A stretch of DNA of 64,000 bases from contig CM047808.1 of NCBI GenBank assembly GCA_026214975.1, positions 2,470,073 to 2,534,072 of the forward strand. The letters are read 5' to 3'. Below, piece after piece: positions 22,045-34,500 of this stretch; position 1 is the first letter of the stretch, and every line of letters starts with the position of its first letter. A program made the position numbers and the translations under genes. The stretch comes from Gentiana macrophylla (Eukaryota; Streptophyta; Magnoliopsida; Gentianales; Gentianaceae). A model generated the notes under the pieces. The model did not search any database. It saw only the letters and a list, made by a program, of their open reading frames with translations, and had not been told where the DNA came from.

Positions 22045-24600
22045 ATGACCCGGAGTTCAAAACAACCTCTTATCGATCCGATTGAAGAGATTGAAGCTTT
22101 TGCACGCCACATAAACAGTCAACGCCGAAGAGAGATCCCGATTGCTAGTCTGAACCCTCTGTTTGAAGAAGAACGGGTAGTAGAAGGCTCTATCTCAGAT
22201 TCCTCTGATGAAATGGATGATATAATGAACGGTAGTGATACCATTGATCCCTTCATTGAACATAATGCACAAGGGCAAACCTCGAACACTTCTGGTGGTA
22301 ATGCAACACTGCCGTTGCAAACTCCACCATGAGACCCTCGTGTAGAACAGTTAGGGGGATACAATACAGTGTTACATCAGTTGATTACCCTACAATTTAA
22401 TCAGAGAATAGGGATTGGACAGAACAGGGGAAGACAGAATGCCCAGAACTTCAAACCAGAATTCGACCAAGCTACTGTAAACCGAGTACTGCAGATGCTT
22501 AGGAATCTGGGGAACCAACATGTGTTCCAAAACCAAAAAAATCAGCAACCACAGCAGAATTATCAGCCACAGAAGGCTCAGCAGGTACAAGGACCGAGAG
22601 TCTGTCGAGATTATGTGACTACCCTATAGGAAGTTACAGGGCATAATCCAATTAGAGTGCCCCCTATCAATGCCAACAACATAGACATAAAGCAAAACAT
22701 CTTGAATATGTTGGGGGAACACGCCTTGTTCCACGGGAAGTCAACTAAGAACCCGAATAGCTTTTTGGATCACTTTCTTCAGATTTGTGGGACAATGAAA
22801 TACAATGGGGTAAGTGACGAGGCGATAAAGCTGATAGTTTTCCCGTTTGCACTTAGAGGAGCTGCTAAGGATTGGTATGATTCATTGCCTAATGATTTGT
22901 TACATATGTGGGCGGATGTGGTGAGAGTGTTTCTGAGGAAGTACTTTCCTCCGGCTAAGATTCTGGACATGAAAGAAGAAATCTCTTCGTTTGATGGTCT
23001 CGAGGGAGAGACACTGAAGGAGACGTATGAGAGATTTAGGGGTCTGCTAAAGAGATGCCCTCCACACGGTTTTTCCATGGTTGAGCAGGTAATCATATTG
23101 TTTAGAGCCTTAAAGTCAGTGGACCAGAAAAAACTGAACGCCGCAAGTGGCGGGGATATTATGAATCTTCCACCGGATCAAGCTATGAGACATATTGAGA
23201 ATATGGCTGATGAAGATGGGCAATGGGGGTCATCTAGGAAGAAGAAGAAGGCTCCAATGGAAAGTGTGGTGTCTTTGAAAGAAGAGTTGGATAGAGAGAC
23301 AGCTATGCATGACAAGATGCAAGAAACGAAACTAAAGATGGACCAAATGGAGTTGGATCAAAAGAAGGCACAACAATGCCAACTTTATAGGGGTGGACAC
23401 TCAGCATTGGAATGTACATCATCGAAAAAGTTCACTTACCCACAACAGTTGACATCTACCCCAGCACAACAACAGTTTGGAAACCAGAATGATCAGCAAA
23501 AGATGAATGTGTATGCGATGGGGCAGATGAATATGAATCAGAAAGAGTTTGGTCAGCAACATCAGTGTCAGAACTTTGAGAATCAGCAAGGGCCACCAAT
23601 GGAGTATGGTATGGGTGATGATTCACAGCAATATGATGTGAGCTATGTTGGACAAGGTGGTAGGGGACAGTAGAATCAGAATCAGCAAGGTCAAGGCTGG
23701 AATCAAAGGCAGAATCAAAACTGGAATCGTAGCAATAATCAAAGCCAAGGTTTTAGACAAACCCAAAGCTCATACAACCGACCTTGGAACCATAACCCCA
23801 TAATCAGAATTCCTACCAGAATCAAAACCAAGGCAACTATCAGAATAACCAGAATCAGCAATCTCAATCATAAGGCCAACAGCAACAGCAAGGTCAGAAT
23901 TGGGGCCAGAATCAAGGATGGAATCAGAATCAGGGCCAGCAAAAGAACAACAATCAGCAAGCAAGCCAGGCACCCAGAAATAATAATTTCGGCACCTATC
24001 AGCATCCGAATGCTCATCTCCACCAGAGCAATCAAAATAATCAGCAATCGAACAATTCTGGTGCTCAGAAGACGTCCACTGAGATGCTCCTGGAAAGACT
24101 GGATAAGAGTGTTTCTGAGTTGAACAAAAATGCTGTGGAGCAAAAAGTAGCCACCCATTCTGCTATTCGGAATTTGGAGACCCAAGTAGGGCAAATCACT
24201 GACAATTTAAAGACAAATTTGAGTGGTGGTCTCCCGAGTAATAGTGAGAGAAACCCGAAGGGTGTGAATGTTGTGTTCACACGAAGTGGTAAGAGGTTGG
24301 GTCAAGTGATAAGAAGAAAGAACTGTGGGCAGAGAAAGCGGAAACTGAGAAAGCCGAGAAAGAGAAGGTAGTTGACCGTGAAGAGACCATGTATGGTGAA
24401 ATAGAGATTGAAGATTTAAAAATTGGCAATGTTGAGAAGGAAACGGCTGCAATGAGGAAAGAGTTGGAAGCCACAAATAAAGCATTGGCGGAGGCAAACA
24501 AGAAAGTGTTGGAAGGGGCAGCACCAAAGAAAGACTATGTAGTCTTGGACATCAAAGAAGAAGAGCCCTCATCTCCGAAGACTTCCTCCTCCTCCCTCTG
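22045..24600 (+). pseudogene. G1 gag
   Basis: Athila-type Gag. The ATG at 22045 opens a frame that runs to 23673 and is broken only by stops at 22330 (TGA), 22627 (TAG) and 23671 (TAG), each one transition from Arg or Gln. The gag core lies at about 22690-23220 (FLDHFLQICG, FPFALRGAAKDWYDSLP, FLRKYFPP, CPPHGFSMVEQV). A CCHC-like knuckle follows with CQLYRGGHSALEC, where the second Cys is Tyr. After it comes a Gln/Asn-rich stretch (about 23500-24060), then NAVEQKVATHSAIRNLETQV and FTRSGK, typical of Athila. Frames shift several times after 23673. Confidence 0.9.
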
Positions 24601-24905
24601 ATTTTGATGTTAATACTTTACCCTACCTTCCTAAGGGACCCAGAAAGGACATATTGACCCAAGGTCAGGCGAAATTTCTAATCTCCTAAGGAAGTTAGAG
24701 GTAAACACTAAACATTCCCCTATTAGAGGCCATTTCGAGCATTCCCTCATATTTTAAATTTTTAAAAGGAATGTTTTCGAATAAGGAGAAGATGCAACAG
24801 ATGGTGCATCTAAGTGAGGAGTGTTCTGCGATTTTTGAGAATATGATACCCCTTAAGTTGTAGGATAGAGGTAGCTTTACCATCCCAATTACCATTGGAG
24901 AGACA

Positions 24906-25180
24906 GTGTTTAAGAATGTGTTGTGTGATCTAGGTGCTTCTGTGAGCCTGATGCCTAGAGGAATTTATGAGAAGTTGGGATTGGGTAAGTTAGAACCGAC
25001 ATGGATGACCCTACAGATGGCGGATAGGTCTGTTAGGACACCTATGGGGGTAGCTGAAGATATGTTAGTGCAGGTTGACAAGTTTGTATTTCCCGTTGAT
25101 TTCGTAGTTTTAGATATGGACATGGATGCAAAAACTCCTCTTTTGTTAGGTCGGCCTTTCTTGAATACAGGAGAGACCTT
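24906..25180 (+). pseudogene. G1 protease, left half
   Basis: Retropepsin-like domain: FKNVLCDLGASVSLMP (the usual active-site DTGA/DSGA appears as DLGA, common in Athila/Tat), then FVVLDMDMDAKTPLLLGRPF with the flap-to-hydrophobic region. The frame is cut after GRPFLNTGETL by G2 and continues at 49741. The DLGA form is also present in the G2 protease, so it is a lineage trait and not damage. Confidence 0.85.
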
Positions 25181-26709
25181 TGTTAAGGGTGATTTTATAA
25201 GGTTTATATTGATATATTTTATGATAATTTCCCTCATATTCGTATAATTTGCATAAGAAACGAGTGTTTAATGGAATTATTGAGTAAATGATATTTTAAA
25301 TGAGTTATTCGCAAAATAGGTTAATTTTGGTGTTTTAATTGTGATTTTATGATTATTTGGATGATAATACATTTTGCGATGTTTTAATGTGTTATAGGTA
25401 CGTGTTTGATGCTCAAATGATGATCAAAAAGAGATAAGAGTCGAATTACATTGATGATAGAAGGGATAATGATTATTTACATTGATGAAAAAGGATAGAT
25501 ATGAAGAAATCAAGATTAAGTCGATTCTGGACTGGTGTCCAGAAGTTTGAACTGGCGTCCAGAATGGACGAGCGTTTGAAGATATGGACGAGCGTCCAGG
25601 AGGAAAAAGTTGATTCAGAGAGTTTGGACGCTGAGTAGACGGGCGTCTGAAGCAAGTCCAGAACTGAGCGAACGAGCGTCCAGCGGCCGACATGCTGAAA
25701 CCGACTTTAAATTCTATATATAGCCGCATTGTTTTCCACATTGAGGAGACCAATTACTCAATACTCAAAACCCTAATCCTAGGGGCGACTTAGGCTGCGT
25801 TTTTACTCTGTTTTTCTTCAGTTTATGCACTCTAAATTCTAGGCTAGTTTAGATAGTTTTTATGCACTTTTATTCATCAATTCCAAGTTTCAAGAGGATG
25901 CTTAGAGGCTAAAGCCTTTTGAAAGAGCATTGCGAAGCCGTCCGATTCAACAATTCAGTTCCGTTCTTGATCATTTTGTGAGTTTTTAATATAAGTTGTT
26001 TCCTTTATCATGTTTATTATTGTTTATGCAATTTCATATCGAAAGATCGTTGCTTTGTTGATTGTTTTATTTGATGAGAATCATCTAAACGTTAGATCAC
26101 CATGATAAGGAATAGATCTTTGATCTAAGTAACGAATGTTATTAGGTTGGATTTCTAGATTAGAAACGTTAAAGTTCACATCTTTGGTTAGAAGAAGCGT
26201 TAATCTTAGATCGAAAGATAGAGATTAATAGATGGACTATCTAAGAAATTAGGGTTCGTACTTTAGATGAGATGAATCACAACTTGGTTAGAAATCACGA
26301 AATAATCTGAATTGGAATTGAATGTTGATAGGATAGGTGGATCAATTGCTCGTTTGTCCGTTATAACTTGATCAAATCCCTTGAACTAGAATTGTTTAGC
26401 TTAGTTAATCTTTATTGCATATTAGGTTTAGATTTAGTTTAATCGGTTTGAAATTCATCTTTTCCTGGCTTTAGATCTTATCTTCTGTCCAGTTTTCCTT
26501 ATTGTTAACTTTCGTTTTAGTTATTCCCTGTTTAGTTTATTTGTTGTTTAGTTTTAGTAATCGTGACATAGGTTAGTTAGAACAAAAACTAGGACCACCA
26601 ACCGTTAGTTCCCCGTAAGATCGACCCGGGATTAGTCACTGTACTACGATCCCTGCACTTGGGGAATACCGGATTATAAATTTATTACTTGTTAATAAAA
26701 TCCGTGACA
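25181..26709 (+). repeat. G2 5' LTR
   Basis: Starts TGTTAAGGGTG and ends CCGTGACA. TATA CTATATATAG lies at 25714-25723. Dyads upstream of it include TGGACG-AG-CGTCCA (25585-25598) and AGACG-GG-CGTCT (25637-25648). Confidence 0.93.
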
Positions 26710-26715
26710 AGTTTT

Positions 26716-26726
26716 TGGCGCCGTTG
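26716..26726 (+). other. G2 primer-binding site
   Basis: TGGCGCCGTTG, six bases inside the LTR, followed by the degenerate TTCGGGAACC. Same site type as G1 and the nested derivative. Confidence 0.85.
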
Positions 26727-27279
26727 TTCGGGAACCAAACGGTTGCCTAGTGTTTTTTTTTTTTTTTTACGTGTTTAATTGTTTTTGTTCTTGTTTTAGG
26801 TAGATTTTAATTAGGTAATTAGGGTTTTAGTTAGGGTTTAAGGTCGTCTCTTTATAGTTCCCTTGTGATTAGTTCTTTCTTTCTATCTCATTTTTCTGTC
26901 TTTTCTGTTTTCTTTTCTCCCCATCTTTTTCCTGCTTGTTTCTCTCCGTTCTCGCTTCGTTTTCTACTTCCAAGCGGGCGTCTAGACCGATGGGCGCCCG
27001 TCGATTCTAAATTTCTTGACTCGAACCGTTTTTAACTTGTCGGACGGCGTCCATCCAATTTGGGCGTCCGCCCGCTTCTTCAATCGATCGACGCAGCGTT
27101 TGGACTTCCAGGCGCCCCGCTCAGCCCAATTTTAAGCAGGCGCCCGTCGATTTTACGGACGTCCGTCTGCTCTCTGTCTTAACTAATTTTATTTCTTTTT
27201 CTTTTATTAGGCTTTAATTTTTAGTTTAGGTTCTTAATTTCTTCATTTTTGGGCTTTACCCACGATTTTGGTTCGGTTT

Positions 27280-29505
27280 ATGCAAACTCGAAGTCAAAAG
27301 AGACCATTATTGTATACCCCTGACTTAGAGCGGACCATATTCCGGCCAAACAGGCGGAAAATCCGTTCGGCGGCTCCTTCTGAAGAAGCCGATCAAGATC
27401 TAGAGGATCGTTTAGCCGAAGAATTCGAAAACTTCATAATCATGGCTGCTGAAGATAGACGTACGTTGGCAGACTACGCCATGCCAGGCGAAGTAAAAGT
27501 CAACCCGGCTATTGTTATCCCAGCCATAACTGCACAGACCTTCGAGCTAAAGCCGGGACTCATTCAGATGATGCAGCATGCATCTATTTTCCACGGTTAT
27601 CAGTCAGAGAATCCCCATACTCACTTACATACGTTCTTAGAGATATGCGGTACTACACGCATCCAAGGAGTAAGTGAGGATGCAATAAAACTGAAACTGT
27701 TCCCATTTTCTCTAAAGGGAGAAGCTAAAGAGTGGTATACCTCTCTCCCCGCTGAATCTATTACCACTTGGGCCGAACTCGGAAAAGAGTTTTTGAGTCA
27801 ATACTTCCCACCTTAAAAAACAGCCCAGTGTTTAAATGAGATATTCACTTTCTACCAGAAAGAGAATGAATCCTTTTTCGAGTGTTGGAAAAGATTCAAG
27901 TCTCTGCTTAGAAAGTGTCCCCACCATGGCTTGCCACTGCAAAGGCAAGTCAACACTTTTTTTAGTGGATTGACCGAGCTTACAAAAGGCATGGTCAATA
28001 GTTCATCTGGTGGGGCATTTTTGAAGAAAACGCCTGATGAGGGGTGGGCACTGTTCGAGGACATTGCCAAATATAACTATGCTCCCTCTTATCAAGCAAT
28101 TCAAGCACCTCCTCCTCCTAAGGTTGAGGAAATAAACGTGCAAAGTTTGATCGCCATGCTGCAGAAGCAGATGTCAACTTCTCATGTTTCAAATCAAATG
28201 AATCAAACTTCCTCCTGCCACGCAGAACTCCTGTGTTACGTATTGACAGAGAGCTTCTTTGTCGGTCGCCACATGGCGGCGGTGTCAATTCAATCCCTCG
28301 CACCTTATCAAGTGAATCTTTGTTCATGATTATGGGACAGTGTAATCAAGTCACATGTCGAATTGTGACGGGGTGGGGCACACATCTAGATTACATCCTA
28401 TGAGCAGGCGAATCGTTGAAGTAAATGCATTCTATGGCCAGAACAATCAAAGGTTCAATCAGTTTTCTGGCCAGAATAATCTCCAAAACCAAGGGTTTAA
28501 TCAATCTTCAAGTTTCAATCCAAATTCTAATTTCAATCGAGAATCAAAACTTCAATAAAAACCCTGGTTTTCCTCGCGAACAAATTCCAGCTTTTCCAAT
28601 TCTAATCAAAGGTTCAATCGAGAATTGGCCCGCTAATTCAAATCCTCTTTGTCCAAAGTCGGCTGACCAGCCCTATTCTCAGAACCCCAAACTTCTCAAG
28701 GGCCCTCAAGTGATATCAAAGCTCAATGGGACTCCTTTAGGGAGGAGCAAAATAGATCAATGAAAAATCTTGAGAGACAAATTGGGCAATGGTGAGCGAT
28801 TAGTTTCAAGACCCCCAGGGCAAGCCGCGATTTCACCGAGAAAATCCAAAAGGCGGTCAAGTTGCTCAAACCGACTTGAACAATGGCCAATGTCTTGACC
28901 TCGTACCATCAATTCCATACGATAGAGAGGAGGCGGTGCAATGAATCTAAGTGGTACTCAAGTTAGTGGTCCTTCCCACCAGGGAAACCACTAGCCCCTC
29001 CTGCCATTGTTAAGGCAGGAGGGGAAGCTGATCACCTACACTCCCCTTGGCCGAAAGAAAATACTCGGTGGTGATCCCCGAGAGGTGAAAAAAAATTGGA
29101 AGTCCTCGGCATTTGAACCCGAGGAATGAAGAATCAAGTGGAAGTCGGAGGCTAATCCACGACTAATAAAAAAGATTGAAAAAGCTGTTCGGTGGAAAGA
29201 TCGGAAGACAAAGTGTCGAGTGCATCTTGAAGAAAGTCTTTTCGAGAATGATCTAAAAGCTTCCATTTCCACCAAGAAAGAGCAACATCCCTTTGAGTGA
29301 AGATAAGAAGTATGAAAAGGTGCTGAATCTTTTGAAAAATACTCAGGTTAATCTTCCATTATCCGAGGTCTTGGTTGAAATGCCTAAGTATACAAAATTC
29401 ATCAAGGATGTTGTTTCTTCGAAAAGGAGGTTGTCAGACATGGAGAGGCTGATTGGTGAGGATTGTTCAATGATAAATTATGAAGACCTACCAACCAAGA
29501 GAGGT
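27280..29505 (+). pseudogene. G2 gag and start of protease region
   Basis: Athila-type Gag starting at MQTRSQKRP (ATG 27280). The core includes FLEICGTTRIQGVSEDAIKL, FPFSLKGEAKEWYTSLP and FLSQYFPP, with a TAA stop at about 27814 directly after. It then continues with FECWKRFKSLLRKCPHHGLP and a Pro-rich linker. Frameshifts follow 28200. A Gln/Asn-rich tail lies at 28400-28560. The segment at 29293-29505 (KVLNLLKNTQVNLPLSEVL, MERLIGEDCSMI) is the usual lead-in to the protease, which is interrupted by the nested element and resumes at 42885. Confidence 0.9.
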
Positions 29506-29510
29506 GATGA

Positions 29511-31332
29511 TGACGGTCAAATTATACCCGTAAAAGTCATCAACATTGACCTTAAATCGAGATTAATAATATATATTTCATATTAAATCACATGTTTATA
29601 TTTAATATTTAATGTTATGTGATTTATATTATGTAAATTGGTATTTATTTGTTTTTATTATTTAAAGCCGATTTATTGTGTGATAATTATTGATTTTGCA
29701 GATCACAACAAATCGAGAGGATTAATGTCATTCAATCAATTATATCAAGATAAAGAAGGAAGAAAATCGGAGCATTAATCAAGAGATAAATGAGAGATTA
29801 ATTAGATCAACAGCGTAAAGCGCAAAGTGGGGAACAAGATAGGCGAGAAAAGCGATTGACGCGTGAAAAGTTAGGTTCGGTCGACCGAGCTCGATGCTTG
29901 ATCGACCGAGTGTCACCTCTCGGTTGACCGAGCCTCGGTTTGGGTCGGTTTTCGGCTTTAATCGTGCTTATCTTCTAGAACCACCCTAAGTCGGCAAAAC
30001 CTCTATATAAGCAAGCGACTCTACGAAAATTGTAATACACACCAAATACACCAACATATCCCTTCATTCTTTCTTCAATTTTATAGCTTTGATACAATGT
30101 AGTTTATTGAAGGTTTCCAAGCAATTTAAGGGCTGCAATATGTAAGCCTTTATTTTTTCTGCTTTCTTTCTTTCAAGTAATTAATCCCTCCTAATTATGC
30201 TTTATCGTTTGAGTTAGTTAATTCATAGCTAGATGATGTAGATCAGGCTATGACGTCGGGGGATAATGGCGAAGCCTTGTCTATGAGGATCCCATAACCT
30301 ACGTCATATGTTTAGTTTCTATTCATGAATCTACTTGATTTAATTAATGCGTATCTATGTTAGTTTATATGAATGCTTTACGAGTTCTTGTTTAACTGCT
30401 CGTATGATGAAGCTTATTTGAGAGATATGTTCGGGGATGTAATACAGGGACGAAGTTGATTCGGGTGACCGAATGAGTTCACTCGGTCGACCGAGCCCAC
30501 CTATTCGGTCGACCGAGCCCCCTGTTTTATCCGTTAAATAGCCACGTCTTTATGGTTAGGTTAACTTAATAGAATTTATTATCTCTCAGTAGGTATGGCT
30601 ATGGCTACGTTACTCGCTTAGTTTAATTAAAAAACGTAAAAAGGAAATACCAATATAAAACTCTTAGGTAGGCTTATGAATTGATCTTGGACGTTCGGCG
30701 TTATCTAGGTAGGTTTATATTCGGGAATTGCATGCACCGCTATATCGTCGTCGTAGATTAGCATGAGACTATAACTTGGTAATTGCTAGTTGGGCGAGAG
30801 CTTGAGTAATCGTCAGAAATCGCGCTAACCAAAGGAATGTTGCCCGGACGAGGTGTACGGTTAATATCGGCATCCTTAGAGTCGTAGCGTGTGAGTTATA
30901 TGAGATGGAGGCACTAAAAGGCGAAGTCACGTAACAATATCACGGTGATGATCTAGCGACCTAACGGGTGCTAAGTCAAGTTTAAGGGATGACTCCGTAG
31001 CCCATCTAAGATAGATACAAAGCGGATTGACGAGTTAATAAGTTCAGTTTATTATATAAATTATCTAGGTCCAAACGATAAAGACTATAATTGGGGAGGT
31101 TAATTACGTTGTGTCGAGTCGTGTCTTTACTTTTCTTGTTTTATGTTGGTCGTAGACCGCCTCTATGTCCTTGACATGTTTAATTAATTGTTTATATATG
31201 AAATGACCCACAATTGGTTCCCTGTGGGATCGACCTTGATTCACTATAGCTATACTACGATGGGCCTAGTCCTCTTGCTAGTATTGGTTTATGGTGGTCA
31301 AGTATATTATAACCTGATTGACCACGTCATCA
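29511..31332 (+). repeat. LARD LTR copy 1
   Basis: 1822 bp, TGACGGTC to CGTCATCA. TATA CTATATAAG lies at 30002-30010. Palindromes TCGGTCGACCGA and relatives occur at 29877, 30482 (extended to CTCGGTCGACCGAG) and 30505. Confidence 0.93.
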
Positions 31333-31472
31333 AGTTTTTGGCGCCGTTGCCGGGGAACCAACGGTCAATTTTATATATAAATAATTTTCTTATTCATGTC
31401 GAGTTTTACTGTTTTAGTGTCGTTTTACGTTTTGAGTCCCTACAGGTTGTGCCGCTTCTGTCTGAAAATTCC

Positions 31473-31503
<31 letters not shown>

Positions 31504-34500
31504 TCGGTCGACCGAGAGACCTCATTCGGTCGACCGAGCACTTATAAAATTTTTGTTTTGTTTTGTTTTGTTCTGTCTACACGGTTTTCGATTTTGTGTT
31601 TCGAGTGCGGAATTTCGCGTGTCTACATTTATCCCGTATGTTTAATCCGTAGAGTCTGATAGCGGCATGGGAAACCATGTTAAAATCAGTCTACGGTCCG
31701 TTTTGTTTTTTTCTTCTGTTTGCAGAAACCAGGGAAGCAACAATCCGAGTCAGTAATTTTTCAAGGGCGTTGAGAAAATAACCCAACAACATGCGGAATT
31801 ACTACTCTACGATGGGAAAAGCGATGGAAGCAATACCATTAAAGCACCAAGATGGCTCGAAAAGAATATATATTTTAAGGCTTAAATTCTTCGTGGTACA
31901 ATGTTGAAGGCAAGGTACTACCTTTTTTTTTTGCTTATGTTTTACTACCTTTTGGTTTTTGAGCATAAGTTAGTATGAATCTTAGCCCGGAGTTGGTTTG
32001 AAAGATTAGTTCTATTAGTGTCGAAGGTTGTGCCCCATATCCATCTCTCATCAGAGGTGTAAGGAAACATGTAGTCGTTGAAGAAAGTGAAGTGAATAAA
32101 GAGTTCCTCGTAGTTCTGTTAAAATCTCATGGTCCTATGCATGAAATTGCTTCTACTTGGCCATGGGAGCAACAAATTGTGTAGTTTAAGCATTCACAAT
32201 CTAAAGAAGGCGTTGAGTTTTGAAAGAACGCAATCTTACGCTTTCGTTGATGTTTATGGTGATGGCTTCTCGGTGAACCCACCTTAAACAAAAGCGAGAT
32301 TACGCTTTGGGTGACAATTTAGAAATCGAAGAATCTTTGTACATAGGTTCGAAATGGTCTAACCATGGTTGGCGAGTTCAACCGAGCCGCTCAATCTACT
32401 CCCCTCCACGTGTGATGTGCGTTCTGGCTGATTCGACAAGACTTAGCATAGCCGATAAGCCTTCAGGCTAAAGCGGGCTTAATCTTGACGGATTGGCTGA
32501 ATCGTCACATATGTTCCAACGAATAAGACGGCGTAGGCTTGCCTACATAACCGACCTTATTCGGAGTACTTTGATTCATTGTTTCTTATTGTCAAGGCCA
32601 AAACCGTAATTTTAAGCGAGTTTCTTAGAATTCACTAATTCCTAAAAGCGAGAGCCGAGGTAAGAGCTTTGGATAATTGGTATGGATAAATGTCGTTTCC
32701 TAGGTCTCACAACCAAAGGAAAAGTATTAATCCATAAAAGTGACAAGCCCACCTCTTATAGTGCTCGAGAGGGTCAATATCTCGTGATCCAAGAATAATG
32801 ACGACAAGGATAATTTTGGAACGTCGAAAGTGAGGACTTTAAACTCAGAACTACTACTTTAAAACCCTTAGGATTTCTTTTTAGAATTTTAGGTTTTCCT
32901 TCTTTGAGTCAAATAAAAGTAACGTGACATATGTTGAGGTTTTTATTTTGCCGTGTTCGATGGCCATTGGACTAAGGATGTGCAAAACTTTTTTACTCAA
33001 TTTAGGCCACGTGAAATAGAGTTTCAGTAGGAGAGTCGAAAAATTGCTAAAGAAAAGGAAATTTAGCAATCAATCTTAAGATGGAAGCATTAAGAGAGCT
33101 TGAGAATTATCGAAAATGTAACAGAGAATGATTGGTGCGAACAAGAACAATTTTGGTCAACTTCCAAAATCTTTTAGAATGGTGATCCAAGTGAAAATTC
33201 AAAGTGGTGCGCAATTAAGTGCAACTACCCTTATCCTTTCATTTATACCTTTTCACCCTTAAACCTTTTCGATCCTCTCACCAATCACCTTTCAGCAGTT
33301 CACATTTCTAACCATTCTGTCATCGCCTCTCTTTCTTTCCATCTGTTTCACTCTCCCACCCAATCTCGATGCCTAAACACAATTTCTTACCCACCTTTAT
33401 CTTTTCTTCCCAACCTTATGTGTATCTTTTTCTAAACCCATCATACTACTCTCCACCTCCATTTTGTTTACACAATACCATGTCTTTCTGGAATTTGAAA
33501 TATTGCTAAGCTTTAATGATTATCTTTTATCATTTTGATTTTCATGATCCTAGTTGGGGAAGTGTAGCTCGAACCTAGCTAGATTTTAAAGGTTTTGGTT
33601 CGATCAAAGTACAACTTATCTTTCTACCGGAAATTTTAAATTTCACACTTTTCCGTCTATTCCGGCATTTCTAGATGATCGATTCGGTTCTCAAATATCC
33701 CACCGATCAAACCTTGTTGATGACGGTTATGACTTTTACGTGATACATTGGGTTATTAGTAATTTCGAGGAGTAGCTACATCTCCCTAAGTTGTTGATAT
33801 CCAATGCAAGCGAGAAGTTTCTGCGCTAAGTATTTGATTTTATTTTTAGCCAATAGGTCGCATTCAATCTGTTATACCTTACCGAGTTTCTCTTTTCCTG
33901 GATTGAATACATTTCGATCGAGTCACCCTCGTGTTTTCCCACATGGGGTTATGCTTTTTGATCTTTGTCTTCTCCACCCGGTTTTAAGAATATTTAGGCG
34001 GTGGAGGTTGTAGATGAAGACCACCATCTTTAGTTGCTTGTTTATTTTTCTTTCTATTTTTCTTTTTGGTTTCCCTTGTCATTGGTTGTATAAAATAAAG
34101 TGGCTTAAACTGTTTTTAGGTATTTATACCTCATTACTGCCACATTATTTTATAACATCCATAGACATGGTATTTTACGGTTTCGTGGAGTTTGTTTGCT
34201 TATGCAGGATGTGTCTGTCTCTCCACGACGTGCTGCGGATTACTCCGATGTTCTGCATCTACTTGAGAGCCGTTTCCAGAGCTAAGTCTTTTTCTTAACT
34301 TCTCATTTATTTTTGTCATTGAGGACAATGCCATGTTTAAGTGGGGGGTAGGAGACTTAGCTATGTTATGATTGAAATTTGAATGAAACGGTAGAAAAAA
34401 TTGAAAAATTGAAAATTTTGAATAAATGCCACATTATGTATCTCGTACCCTTAGAATTGTGAGTTCCTAGCTAAGAATTGATAGGAAATAAACCAAGTTT

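Noticed and set aside
31188..34298. Protein-coding genes in the LARD interior (ORFs of 60-119 codons).
   Set aside because: There are no recognisable domains, the sequence is AT-rich or runs through homopolymers (poly-Lys from an A run), and most are not kept between the two units because of indels.
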